The notes: generated from the letters alone by a model not told the origin. Shown: positions 30,785 through 38,119, numbered from the stretch's first letter. The stretch is DNA of 42,867 nucleotides from Candidatus Cloacimonas sp. (GCA_035403355.1 DAONFA010000019.1:1-42867); one strand, 5' to 3'. Translations and numbers: made by a program.

Positions 30785-31498
30785 TTATCGGGTAATTGGT
30801 GTTTTGACTGTATAAATTCTGACGCCTGGTATCTCTTTTATTCCCGCTTTTATGGCATTGTCAATCTTTGTTTTGTCCGGAGAGCAAAGCGTGTGCGGAA
30901 CTAATTCTTCTTGAATAATCTCAAACTTGGTATCAACCCTGAATGATGTCTTTGAAAATTCAGTTGTAACCGGTTTTACCGGCGCCGAAACTTCCTTGAT
31001 AGCAGTTTCTTTTTCTTCTATGGTTTTGTGCGCTTCTTCCATTTTTTCAACGGCTTCATCTGATTGTTCTTCCTTGCCGTCTTCTTCGGCTCTAAGCGCC
31101 TCCTCTGCTGCTTTTCTAGCTTCTTCCTCGGCTTTGCGCTTTTCATCTTCCAATCGTTTCTGCTCGGCTATCCTAAGGCGTTCCTGCTCGTCATCGTAAG
31201 CTACTAACATTGAATTGAGTAACCTTTTTATTTTTTCAACACCGTCTTTAGCTGGTTTGAATTCAGAATTCCATTGCTTGACCAATTCGTTCAAAGGTTT
31301 CACAATCATTGTCCGAAAAGTTTCAATGTCTTTTTCTCGTTTCTTGATCTTTTTTAGTATGTCGCAAAAATACGCATATTCTTCGGCTGTATTTATTTTC
31401 TTGTCAAGCAACCTCTGCGCCATTTCCGGCAATCCTTGAGAAAGTGCCACTAATTTTTTATTTTTGTCTTCTTCTAGGACTTGTATATCAAACATCAT
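30785..31498 (-). CDS. Coiled-coil protein of the recombination operon
   Basis: A 237-aa protein with a long Glu/Lys/Ala/Arg coiled coil (about residues 100-165; ARKAAEEALRAEE). The flanking helical N-terminus carries LNELVKQWNSEFKPAKDGVEK, and the C-terminal β-rich domain has YTVKTPITR. Similar proteins accompany RecT or Erf-type annealing proteins in phages. It follows the RecT gene by 35 bases. No enzymatic motif. Confidence 0.75.
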   Translation of the reverse strand: MMFDIQVLEEDKNKKLVALSQGLPEMAQRLLDKKINTAEEYAYFCDILKKIKKREKDIETFRTMIVKPLNELVKQWNSEFKPAKDGVEKIKRLLNSMLVAYDDEQERLRIAEQKRLEDEKRKAEEEARKAAEEALRAEEDGKEEQSDEAVEKMEEAHKTIEEKETAIKEVSAPVKPVTTEFSKTSFRVDTKFEIIQEELVPHTLCSPDKTKIDNAIKAGIKEIPGVRIYTVKTPITR

Positions 31499-31533
31499 TT
31501 TGTTTTTTCTCCTAAATCATTCGCCTTTAATGA

Positions 31534-32700
31534 TTATGAAATTAAATCGTCAAGCAATCCCTTGTTCTTGTTTGCTTCAACGGCTTTAGCATCGGCTTGT
31601 TTCATTTCTTCGACCTTTTTATCCATATCCAAGTGATTCACCGCTACCAATTCATCATCATCGTCATTTCCGGTAACGACTGTTTGCTTTGGTTTTTCCG
31701 GAACGCTAGGCATATCTTCCGGCTCAAGACCTAAAGCGCCGGTGATTTCTTCTTTATTCTCTACCTTTTTAATTGTCATAACTCCGTTATTTTCTGCAAC
31801 TTCTGTATCAACAATTTCTTTTTCTTGATCTAACTTCTCGATTATTTTATCGTTTTTTTCGCTTAAACTTTCTTCCGGTTCGAGAATTGCTTGTCCCTGG
31901 GGACTAGAAACTTCTCTCGAACTTTCTGCTTCTTCTCTAGCATTTTTTGAACCTACGCCTGTCCCGCTTAAAACTTGATCAGCCCGTTCGTTCTCAATTT
32001 CTTCTTTCTTTTTAGCTTCATCAAGAATTGCCTGTGCTTTGGCTAACTTATCACGCCTTGAAATTTTATTGCCGGAATTATCTGTTTCGGCATAATCTTG
32101 AGAAACTTCAACAATACCGCTAACCGGTCCCAAAACATTAGGGATATAGGTTGAAATTATCAACGAAAGCACATTATAACGCATCTTTTTGATTCGGTTT
32201 ATGCCTTCTTTCCAACCGACTTTTTCTTTATTGTAACTGTCTTTTGTGTAACCTGATTTGACAGCATCTTCATATTTGAAGTCCTCTGTATAATCTTCAT
32301 TTGGGATTACTTTTCCTTCTTCGTCTTCCTTCCAAACTCTGGCTTTACAATGTGTCTGGTCTTCTTCTAAAAACTTGAATTTGTATTCGTGTTTTTTTAA
32401 TCTATTAGGAACTGCTGCGCCCCAAATATTCAAAGCACCATTTACGATATAAATTGATCTTAGTGCCTCGACCCAATTCATATCCATCATCGCACCGGCT
32501 TGCATAATCATAACTGCTTGACCTGCCGTTGTAATACCCTTAGGCAAAGCATTATCCTTGAGCATATCGTTAGCGATGTATTTCGCCTGCATATACGCTT
32601 GAGGATTCAAGAAGCTACTTGCTGGGCTTCTCATTATGCTAAATTTACCGCCCTCTTGCTCGACTGGCAAAAGTTCATTTGTTTCTTCTTTTTCGTTCAC
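31534..32700 (-). CDS. recT: RecT-family single-strand annealing protein
   Basis: A 388-aa protein. Residues about 25-215 carry the RecT/Redβ-like core: GITTAGQAVMIMQAGAMMD, then WVEALRSIYIVNGALNIWG, and a late KKMRYNVLSLIISTYIPNV helix. The C-terminal 170 residues are acidic and low-complexity, which may bind SSB or partner proteins. GTG start at 32700 behind AGAGAGGCGG, with a promoter 45 bases upstream. Works with the RecB-like nuclease in phage recombination. Confidence 0.87.
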   Translation of the reverse strand: MNEKEETNELLPVEQEGGKFSIMRSPASSFLNPQAYMQAKYIANDMLKDNALPKGITTAGQAVMIMQAGAMMDMNWVEALRSIYIVNGALNIWGAAVPNRLKKHEYKFKFLEEDQTHCKARVWKEDEEGKVIPNEDYTEDFKYEDAVKSGYTKDSYNKEKVGWKEGINRIKKMRYNVLSLIISTYIPNVLGPVSGIVEVSQDYAETDNSGNKISRRDKLAKAQAILDEAKKKEEIENERADQVLSGTGVGSKNAREEAESSREVSSPQGQAILEPEESLSEKNDKIIEKLDQEKEIVDTEVAENNGVMTIKKVENKEEITGALGLEPEDMPSVPEKPKQTVVTGNDDDDELVAVNHLDMDKKVEEMKQADAKAVEANKNKGLLDDLIS

Positions 32701-32743
32701 GAAAACCGCCTCTCTTTAAAAATTAGTTTCTTAATACAGTTTT

Positions 32744-32772
32744 ATTTTATTCTTTTTGTTTTATTTTGTCAA
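32744..32772 (-). promoter_or_regulatory. Sigma70-like promoter for the recT operon
   Basis: TTGACA (32772-32767), 17-bp spacer and TAAAAT (32749-32744) on the minus strand, with the AAATAAAACAAAAAG spacer shared by the early promoter group. The expected start is near 32737. Confidence 0.78.
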
Positions 32773-32773
32773 A

Positions 32774-33025
32774 CTATAACTTTTGTCTGCTGTCTAGCTC
32801 GATAATTTTAGAACCGATCATTTTATAATACGAATTTTTTTTTCCCTGAATTTCCGTATAATCTTCTTTGTCTAATTGCCCTCTTGTGATCTTGAAGTAA
32901 AGTGCGTAGTAGCCCAAACCCTTAATCCAATGATTGTCGCCGATCTCTTTGAGAGTGTAATAAGTGTCCGGTTCTATCAAACTCTTTGGCATATTATAAG
33001 TTACTCTCTTTTTTCTTCCTGCCAT
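32774..33025 (-). CDS. Small basic protein, possible winged-helix DNA binder
   Basis: An 83-aa protein with DTYYTLKEIGDNHWIKGLGYY, a helix-turn-helix-like opening seen in excisionase/MerR-type proteins, then FKITRGQLDKEDYTEIQG. It ends at TAG just before the recT promoter, so it could regulate it. Start behind GGAG. Function is inference. Confidence 0.65.
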   Translation of the reverse strand: MAGRKKRVTYNMPKSLIEPDTYYTLKEIGDNHWIKGLGYYALYFKITRGQLDKEDYTEIQGKKNSYYKMIGSKIIELDSRQKL

Positions 33026-33051
33026 TTTATTTTTCTCCGCCCCTCCGACTT

Positions 33052-33246
33052 TTATAAGTTGTAATTGATTGAAATGTAAAGTGCGAATAATATTACCCCT
33101 ACCGTGAACACGATCCCGAAAGCAGCGCCGGCATAGAAAGAAATGTGCTGTTTAATTTTATGCTCGTATCTTTCTTTAAAGATTAAATCAGCATAAAAAA
33201 CGCAAATTTCCGCCTTTGTCCTTTGTTTTATATCAATCTTCTGCAT
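33052..33246 (-). CDS. 64-aa membrane protein, unknown
   Basis: A helical N-terminal half and a single transmembrane segment at about residues 38-60 (AGAAFGIVFTVGVILFALYI). Starts as TAATG on the upstream gene. Function unknown. Confidence 0.75.
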   Translation of the reverse strand: MQKIDIKQRTKAEICVFYADLIFKERYEHKIKQHISFYAGAAFGIVFTVGVILFALYISINYNL

Positions 33247-33488
33247 TATTTTTTCGCTTTCTTGTCATCGTTGCGCCAATCATTCATCAAACTTAAAGCG
33301 CTACAATAAGTAAAAGTTAAATTCTTGCTAGGAATATAAACGCTGATACGATAAACGAACCCGAACAATTTACCTTTTTTGAACTCAAGCACTTTCACTT
33401 TGTAGAAACAACCTTTGCGCAAATTCTGTAATCTAGGTATAGTTCCCACATACCTTAAACGCATCTCCTTTTGAATTAAATTCTCCAC
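33246..33488 (-). CDS. 80-aa basic protein, unknown
   Basis: GTG start at 33488 behind GAGGGGAGC. β-rich, Lys-rich (FYKVKVLEFKKGKLFGFVYRI), which is like small SH3- or OB-type domains. No catalytic motif. Confidence 0.7.
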   Translation of the reverse strand: MENLIQKEMRLRYVGTIPRLQNLRKGCFYKVKVLEFKKGKLFGFVYRISVYIPSKNLTFTYCSALSLMNDWRNDDKKAKK

Positions 33489-33519
33489 GCTCCCCTCACT
33501 TTCTCCCTTTCGGGTTAAA

Positions 33520-34095
33520 TTATTTATCTAAATACTTTTGATATCTTCCGTTGATATAGTCCGACCAAGCGCCGAATCCTTGCCAACTTTTGAATATTTT
33601 ATGTGCGACCTGAATATTTATTTCTCCATTTTGCAACGATTTAATTTTTTCATCTCTTGTTGCGCCTGGTATCTTGTCGGCGTTCCAATCAACATTTATC
33701 TGACACCAGCCAATATCAGCCGTTTTGTCCTTGTTCATAGTGTCTTGAATATCTTTTTCGTTTTCGGCTCTGTTTTCACTTCTGCAAATTGCTTTCATTA
33801 TGCGGGCATCTTGCGGGGCAAAATACTTGTCAATCATCTTATCTCGTGGGGTTCGATTATCTACTTCCGGTATTTTTGGCGGTTCTGATACTTTGACCGG
33901 TTCAGAAGTCGGCGCTTTTGCCTCTACAAGGACGGCAGGGGCGCTTTCCTTCTTTGACTTAGGTTTTGGTTGATTGTGTTGATAGCAGACAATCCAAAGC
34001 CCATAAATGAGCCAAACAATGAATCCTATCTCTACAAAGTAATTCAAAGCCGTCTTTTTATTCTTTTTTTGATAGTGATTTACACGAATGTGCAT
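33520..34095 (-). CDS. Membrane-anchored lytic transglycosylase-like protein
   Basis: A 191-aa protein. A transmembrane helix lies at residues about 17-38, then a Lys/Pro/Ala spacer. The SLT-like domain at 80-191 has Glu107 in KAICRSENR, DIGWCQINVDWN at 127-138 and SWQGFGAWSDY at 170-180, the lysozyme/LT order. It would cleave glycan strands from the periplasmic side. It is in the early region, separate from the lysis cassette, which suggests a role in DNA entry or exclusion rather than lysis (inference). Confidence 0.8.
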   Translation of the reverse strand: MHIRVNHYQKKNKKTALNYFVEIGFIVWLIYGLWIVCYQHNQPKPKSKKESAPAVLVEAKAPTSEPVKVSEPPKIPEVDNRTPRDKMIDKYFAPQDARIMKAICRSENRAENEKDIQDTMNKDKTADIGWCQINVDWNADKIPGATRDEKIKSLQNGEINIQVAHKIFKSWQGFGAWSDYINGRYQKYLDK

Positions 34096-34115
34096 TTCCC
34101 CTCACTTTTTAATGA

Positions 34116-34337
34116 TTATTGGATACTTCCTAAAATTCCAATCAATAACAGAACGGCGCAAAAACCAAGTTTAACAAAACCAACAAAGCCGATTGATCGG
34201 ACAAAGCCAGTTCGTCTTCGGTTTATTCTAGGATCAGAACCTTCATAAGTGACGATTTGTTTTGAAAATCTTTCGTCCTTATTGGCGATTTCTGTTCTAG
34301 GATTCATACCGTAATTGTGATTGATTTTAATTTTCAT
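34116..34337 (-). CDS. 73-aa protein with C-terminal membrane helix
   Basis: A basic N-terminal half (PRINRRRTGFVRS) and a hydrophobic C-terminus (VKLGFCAVLLLIGILG), i.e. tail-anchored. A consensus promoter lies 33-61 bases upstream, but no strong Shine-Dalgarno is seen. Function unknown. Confidence 0.65.
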   Translation of the reverse strand: MKIKINHNYGMNPRTEIANKDERFSKQIVTYEGSDPRINRRRTGFVRSIGFVGFVKLGFCAVLLLIGILGSIQ

Positions 34338-34362
34338 AATGATTTGGTTTAATATTTCGTAA

Positions 34363-34722
34363 CTATTTTATTATATTCTTTTTTATTCTTTTTGTCAATA
34401 GCTTCCTGTTTTTCTTGCTTCTTATCTTTCCGTTCGGCTCTATTTTAGGGCAAGTTAAATGTTCGTGCGTTCCATTGCCAAAATCTCGGCATATCTGCGG
34501 GCGTTGTTCATAAATTGCGCAACTATTTTCTAATGTCAAAAAACAACAACTAATATCTTCCGTAACCGGTATAATAAAATCTTCTCCGAATGAACTAACT
34601 TCTCTTTCTGACACTATCGGTCTTTGCTTAAACTTTAAAACACTTTGATAAAATACTTTTTCAAATGGTATTGGACCGCAACAATCAGCGCATTTTAGTT
34701 TTTTGCAATTAAAATCACACAT
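34363..34722 (-). CDS. YkgJ-family cysteine cluster protein
   Basis: A 119-aa protein with an N-terminal Cys group (CKKLKCADCCGPIPF), a central SCCFL and a C-terminal CAIYEQRPQICRDFG followed by a late Cys, the YkgJ/UPF0153 pattern that binds zinc or iron. Lys-rich tail. Starts as TAATG with AAGGA upstream. Its tail codons overlap a consensus promoter. Confidence 0.85.
   Translation of the reverse strand: MCDFNCKKLKCADCCGPIPFEKVFYQSVLKFKQRPIVSEREVSSFGEDFIIPVTEDISCCFLTLENSCAIYEQRPQICRDFGNGTHEHLTCPKIEPNGKIRSKKNRKLLTKRIKKNIIK
34370..34398 (-). promoter_or_regulatory. Consensus sigma70 promoter
   Basis: TTGACA (34398-34393), 17-bp spacer and TATAAT (34375-34370) on the minus strand: both boxes are perfect. 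It lies inside the end of the YkgJ-like gene and would drive the membrane protein, transglycosylase and genes below. Confidence 0.85.
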
Positions 34723-34871
34723 TATTTTTTCCTTAATAAATCAAGAAATTGTTCCTTTTTCTTGCAATCTCTGCACCTTCTGCTCCAACCCCAAACAAAA
34801 CCTCCGGTGTATTCCCAATCGTGTTTACCTAAAAAGCAACGAATTTTAATCATTATTTTTTTCATCATCAT
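34722..34871 (-). CDS. Small CxxC protein (DUF1660-like)
   Basis: A ~49-aa protein with CFLGKHDWEY followed by RRCRDCKKKE, the short metal-binding pattern common in prophage proteins. ATG choice is uncertain (34871 or 34853); neither has a strong ribosome site, and translation is probably coupled to the overlapping 48-aa ORF. Confidence 0.65.
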   Translation of the reverse strand: MMMKKIMIKIRCFLGKHDWEYTGGFVWGWSRRCRDCKKKEQFLDLLRKK

Positions 34872-34992
34872 TCTTTCTATAAAGAAATTCGCACCAACGC
34901 CAATGCTTGACAGCCGTGACAGGAAAGCCCCATTTATTGACAAGGGTTCGGGCTGTGCAAGTGCAAAATGGAAATACAACTCTTTTACTCAT
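34846..34992 (-). CDS. 48-aa protein, unknown
   Basis: ATG 34992 overlaps the end of the zinc-finger gene upstream, and the stop lies inside the start region of the CxxC gene, so it fills the gap in a coupled operon. It has FCTCTARTLVNKWGFPVTAV and HWRWCEFL; the two Cys and the Trp/His pattern suggest a real small protein. Not recognised. Confidence 0.65.
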   Translation of the reverse strand: MSKRVVFPFCTCTARTLVNKWGFPVTAVKHWRWCEFLYRKNDDEKNND

Positions 34993-35308
34993 ATTGTTCA
35001 AATTCCTCTCTCTGTTGGCAAGCATTAATATTTTCTTGTTCGATTTCTTTTAATTGTTCGCTTCTTAATTCTTCGGTTGATTTTTCTTCATCAGGTAGAA
35101 CCGGCACAATATGACACGGACAACGCCTAACAGACAATGATTCAATTCTTTCTTCTTCTGTTTCTTCGTAACTGAATTTTGGCAACGTGCTGAATGTTTT
35201 CTTGCACTCGCAACAAGTATAAGTGTAATGACTGCCCTGATCGTTATTAACAAATTGAGTTTTCTTTTTGCAATTAGGACATTCTTCTTCTGAATAAAAA
35301 TTGCTCAT
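34985..35308 (-). CDS. Zinc-finger protein
   Basis: A 107-aa protein with CPNCKKKTQF and YTCCECKKTF, a zinc ribbon, plus RRCPCHIVPVL and a Glu-rich tail. ATG 35308 was chosen because it follows GGAG and lies right after the DUF3768 gene stop. Likely nucleic-acid or protein contact; function unknown. Confidence 0.75.
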   Translation of the reverse strand: MSNFYSEEECPNCKKKTQFVNNDQGSHYTYTCCECKKTFSTLPKFSYEETEEERIESLSVRRCPCHIVPVLPDEEKSTEELRSEQLKEIEQENINACQQREEFEQYE

Positions 35309-35309
35309 T

Positions 35310-35669
35310 TTAATACTCCTCAGCAAGCATTATAGTAATAATTCTTACGCAAGCGGGGTCGAGCGGGTCAATTCCGCCTATCAAGTCCGGCGCATAATAA
35401 TCAATCTTCCAAAAAACTTTAGTTCCTTTTATATTTCGGGACTTGTCCTCGCCGAAATTGATTGAACCAAAATCGTGCTCGCCGTAGGGGTCGTTTTCTT
35501 CTGTGAATGTATTAAAATTAGCGATCTCCGTTAACAAAGCTCTTGGGTCTGGGAATTTGTCTTGTATTCCGAAAGTTGTTACTGATGGTTGAAATCCTGT
35601 CGGCAACAATCTTCTTGCTTTGTCATTTAATTCTGCAACTTTACTTGAACCGTCTTTAATTTCGTTCAT
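35310..35669 (-). CDS. DUF3768 family protein
   Basis: A 119-aa protein matching the DUF3768 pattern: VAELNDKARR, then FTEENDPYGEHDFG, FWKIDYYAPDL, and DPLDPACVRIITIMLAEEY. The role of this family is not known; it is frequent on phages and plasmids. Starts as ATGA on the amber-interrupted small gene. Confidence 0.85.
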   Translation of the reverse strand: MNEIKDGSSKVAELNDKARRLLPTGFQPSVTTFGIQDKFPDPRALLTEIANFNTFTEENDPYGEHDFGSINFGEDKSRNIKGTKVFWKIDYYAPDLIGGIDPLDPACVRIITIMLAEEY

Positions 35670-35839
35670 TTCTTCCCTTCCCTAAAATCTTTTAGTGCTA
35701 ATTTAATAACCGAAAATGCATCTTCTAAAACGCTGGCGCCGAGTTTTAATTTATTGTATTCCTAGATGTGTGATTCCAGCGCTAATTTAGTTGCAACCGC
35801 TTGCTCAATCGTCATTTCAATTTTTATTGTGTTTTTCAT
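35666..35839 (-). pseudogene. 56-aa coding frame interrupted by TAG
   Basis: ATG at 35839, stop TGA at 35666 overlapping the DUF3768 start as ATGA. Codon 26 (35762-35764) is TAG. Both sides read as one plausible helical protein (MTIEQAVATKLALESHI, then EYNKLKLGASVLEDAFSVI). The promoter at 35846-35875 places the RNA start at or next to the ATG, so the mRNA would be leaderless. CAG or GAG to TAG is the simplest cause. Confidence 0.65.
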
Positions 35840-35845
35840 ATTTTT

Positions 35846-35875
35846 ATTTTAATTTATTTTGATTTATTTTGTCAA
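35846..35875 (-). promoter_or_regulatory. Sigma70-like early promoter
   Basis: TTGACA (35875-35870), 18-bp spacer and TAAAAT (35851-35846) on the minus strand. The predicted start (about 35839) coincides with the next ATG. It begins inside the 3' end of the Mom-like gene and should drive the DUF3768-to-YkgJ group. Confidence 0.78.
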
Positions 35876-36447
35876 TACTTATTTCTCAACTTCTCTTTTT
35901 TTGATCTGTCACTTCGCTTAATATCATAAATATATAAATATTGATAACCTGGCAAATAATCCCAATTCTGCCAATGCTCTAAAATGTTTAACCTAATGGC
36001 TTCTTCCTTTGTCATTTCTAAACCAGTTGCAGGATCAATTCTTGAAAAAGGATAATGAGTTTTTTCAACGAAAGCGAAATTAGCGCCCTTGTAACAAATG
36101 CCGATTCCATTTTTAACGCCGTCCCCATAAGTGAATATGTGTCTTAATTCGGGAAATTGTTTTCTTATGCATTTGATTGTCAAAGAGATCGCACGGCTTT
36201 CTGAATTCTTTGGAAGATCATCGCTCAAGTGCATTCTTAAAAGTTCTACAAATTTACCTTTTACTATTTTTTTAAATCTTCCGACATTCCAACATTCTCC
36301 GTAAATTAAAACGCCGGATAATTTTTCTTCCTGATAAATTCCAAAACTGATTAAGATATCTCCTTTGAAATTATGCAAATAATGTTCCCTGACGATATAG
36401 TGAATCGCCATTTGATTATCAATAGGTTTTACTGTGAAATTAAGCAT
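35872..36447 (-). CDS. Mom-like DNA modification protein
   Basis: A 191-aa protein with the layout of the phage Mu Mom family, a GNAT-like fold that converts adenine to a carbamoylmethyl-type derivative: HYIVREHYLHN near the start, ISFGIYQEEKLSGVLIYGE, SESRAISLTIKCI, and IFTYGDGVKNGIGICYKGAN, then a WDYLPGYQYLYIYDI tail. Such modification protects phage DNA from many restriction enzymes. It follows the replication genes, so it would be made early. Confidence 0.78.
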   Translation of the reverse strand: MLNFTVKPIDNQMAIHYIVREHYLHNFKGDILISFGIYQEEKLSGVLIYGECWNVGRFKKIVKGKFVELLRMHLSDDLPKNSESRAISLTIKCIRKQFPELRHIFTYGDGVKNGIGICYKGANFAFVEKTHYPFSRIDPATGLEMTKEEAIRLNILEHWQNWDYLPGYQYLYIYDIKRSDRSKKEKLRNKY

Positions 36448-36453
36448 AGTTTT

Positions 36454-37212
36454 TTACTTTTCAATCTTTGCTATTCTTTTATATCCGTGTTTAACAAAAT
36501 CGTGTATCCAAATCAATTTTTTTGAACTATGATTTTTGCCGCAAGGTTGCAATCTAAAATGACCTGAAACCTCAAAATCTCCATTGTGAATAATTGTCCT
36601 GAACCAAGTGCTATCAATTATTTCAATATCTGTTCTTATGTCTGTAACAATTTTTTCATTTCCAAAATATGCCTTTCTCTTACCCTTTCCAGCGTTCATA
36701 ATAATTTTTTCGGTCTCTGCAAATTCAATAAATGAAGGAAGGGCTGCAGCAAAACTTAAAATAAAATTTGAGTATTTACTTTCGACTAAAGATTTTTCAA
36801 GTTCTGTTTCCTTATTAAAAGTTTTAGAATGTTGTGTGAGAGTCAATGGTATTTTTTCTTCGGCAGGAAGAATAAATTCTTCTCCCGCTAAAACGATTGT
36901 TCCTTTCTTAGCCATACAAACAAAAATGTTATTATTTTTCATTTTCGCAATACCGATCATAATTTTTTCATAAAAATACCAACAAGTTTCAATTTTTGCT
37001 TCGTTTGATAATAATGCTAACTGATCAAACAATTTTTTCTTAACAATATAGTCAGTAATCGTTTTCCTGACAACCCTATATTTACAGCATCGTTGTAATT
37101 CGTTCAGAGCATCTTGGCATTCATTGTCATTATTAACAAACTCTAAAACTCCTTTAGTAATAGTGAATGGTCTATTTTCTAGGTTTGGATAATCTGATTG
37201 CTTTATTTTCAT
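36454..37212 (-). CDS. Phage protein of unknown function with C-terminal GHFRxQ motif
   Basis: A 252-aa, α/β protein. The C-terminal segment VSGHFRLQPCGKNHSSKKL and WIHDFVKHGY is a recurring phage/plasmid module of unknown role. The first 130 residues are helical with several Cys (LNELQRCCKYRVV). Starts as ATGA on the replication gene behind AGGG. No active site can be named. Confidence 0.75.
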   Translation of the reverse strand: MKIKQSDYPNLENRPFTITKGVLEFVNNDNECQDALNELQRCCKYRVVRKTITDYIVKKKLFDQLALLSNEAKIETCWYFYEKIMIGIAKMKNNNIFVCMAKKGTIVLAGEEFILPAEEKIPLTLTQHSKTFNKETELEKSLVESKYSNFILSFAAALPSFIEFAETEKIIMNAGKGKRKAYFGNEKIVTDIRTDIEIIDSTWFRTIIHNGDFEVSGHFRLQPCGKNHSSKKLIWIHDFVKHGYKRIAKIEK

Positions 37213-37730
37213 ATTAACCCTGCTTCCTTTTTCATTTGGTCTAATTTTTCTAAATTTTTATAATTTATTTTTTGATTTTCCCTGTTTATATTGGTTATTA
37301 AAGAATGGTTATAATTGGTTATAGGCGAGTTCAATTTGGTATCATTTTTGATACTACTAATGGTATCATTTTTGATACTACCTAGTATCTTTTTTGATAC
37401 TATTTTCGGTATCCAATTTGATACTACCCAAGTTTCATAATCCTTGTTAAATTCATAGTCGTTTTTGTTCTTTTCTTTATGAATGATTAAGATGTTTTTT
37501 TCAGATAAAGATTCAGAAGCCCGCAACGCTGAAATTCTTTTTAAAGCCGTCCCTTCGCAAATCTTTTTAAATCCAAGTCCGCCGGTGCGCTTTTTATTCC
37601 AACCCCAAGACATACGAATTATGAAACGCAAAAATCTCCACTCACTACCGCTAAGTGGTAAAGTGCATAATTGATCTTCAAGTTCTGTAGCAACTCGAAT
37701 GTGTCCGTTTTCTGCCTGCGGATTAGCCAT
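37209..37730 (-). CDS. Lambda O-like replication initiator (N-terminal domain)
   Basis: A 173-aa protein whose start NGHIRVATELEDQLCTLPL and RFLRFIIRMSWGWNKK match the replication protein O N-terminal winged-helix domain that binds origin iterons. The C-terminal part is low-complexity and repeats SIKNDT because the iterons are encoded there. It is shorter than lambda O and lacks an obvious helicase-loader binding domain. ATG 37730 behind GAGGGG. Confidence 0.82.
   Translation of the reverse strand: MANPQAENGHIRVATELEDQLCTLPLSGSEWRFLRFIIRMSWGWNKKRTGGLGFKKICEGTALKRISALRASESLSEKNILIIHKEKNKNDYEFNKDYETWVVSNWIPKIVSKKILGSIKNDTISSIKNDTKLNSPITNYNHSLITNINRENQKINYKNLEKLDQMKKEAGLI
37230..37426. other. 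Probable replication origin: four iterons plus AT-rich stretch
   Basis: Four 19-bp copies of a near-palindrome (consensus GGTATC-N7-GATACTA) lie at 37338, 37362, 37384 and 37408, spaced 22-24 bp. They are followed, in the gene direction, by AT-rich DNA with three TGGTTAT words (about 37290-37325). The layout inside an O-like gene mirrors lambda ori. Confidence 0.8.
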
Positions 37731-37917
37731 TTTCCCCTCGCTCTATTTGATAATAGAATTTCAGGAGCGTTCGTTCCCATACGGCGTGATTGTTTCCGTG
37801 ATTAGTTTTGGTTGACCACTTACCGCCGTTGATTTTGTTTATGAGTGTTAAAATAACACCCGAATCTTTGGAACGCCAGCGCTGACCTTTTTTGAACCTT
37901 ATATTACAATCTTTCAT
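37723..37917 (-). CDS. 64-aa protein, unknown
   Basis: ATG 37917 follows GGGAGGGG; the longer TTG frame from 37950 runs through a terminator hairpin and is unlikely. β-rich (KKGQRWRSKDSGVILTLINK), similar in style to small SH3-like phage proteins. First gene of the replication operon. Confidence 0.7.
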   Translation of the reverse strand: MKDCNIRFKKGQRWRSKDSGVILTLINKINGGKWSTKTNHGNNHAVWERTLLKFYYQIERGENG

Positions 37918-37940
37918 AATCCCCTCCCAAGGATAATAAA

Positions 37941-37973
37941 GAAGAGCCAACCGATGCAGTCAGTTAGCTCTTC
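37941..37973 (-). terminator. Intrinsic terminator ahead of the replication operon
   Basis: On the minus strand a 14-bp stem (GAAGAGCTAACTGA with TCGGTTGGCTCTTC, two G·U pairs) has a CTGCA loop, followed by TTTATTAT. The wobbles would be mismatches on the plus strand, so it acts on leftward transcripts. It ends 24 bases before the ATG at 37917, so it must be bypassed or regulated for the operon to be read from upstream. Confidence 0.85.
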
Positions 37974-37978
37974 AGATA

Positions 37979-38026
37979 TTATAACAATTGTTTGCTTTTA
38001 TGGCGACTGCATTTCGCTAATTTCAT
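37979..38026 (-). CDS. 15-codon leader ORF (possible leader peptide)
   Basis: ATG 38026 behind TTGGAG, TAA at 37979; it encodes MKLAKCSRHKSKQLL. Codons 5-8 contain ATGCAGTC, the exact complement of GACTGCAT in the loop and upper stem of the terminator downstream. Translation through this point could switch the RNA structure. Too short to judge by protein content. Confidence 0.4.
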   Translation of the reverse strand: MKLAKCSRHKSKQLL

Positions 38027-38119
38027 TATGCTCCAATTTTTTAAAAAAACAAAATAAATAAAAAGTATGTCGAAAAAATCAATTACTGTGTCGCCTTTTT
38101 TTATAAAAATATGCCCTCC

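Noticed and set aside
21672..35764. Alternative genetic code with TAA or TAG reassigned
   Set aside because: Most genes end in TAA, the large terminase ends in TAG, and start/stop overlaps such as TAATG and ATGA work under the standard code. Only two genes carry internal stops.
37338..37426. CRISPR array
   Set aside because: The four repeats are separated by only 3-5 bases, are palindromic and lie inside a replication gene; they are iterons.
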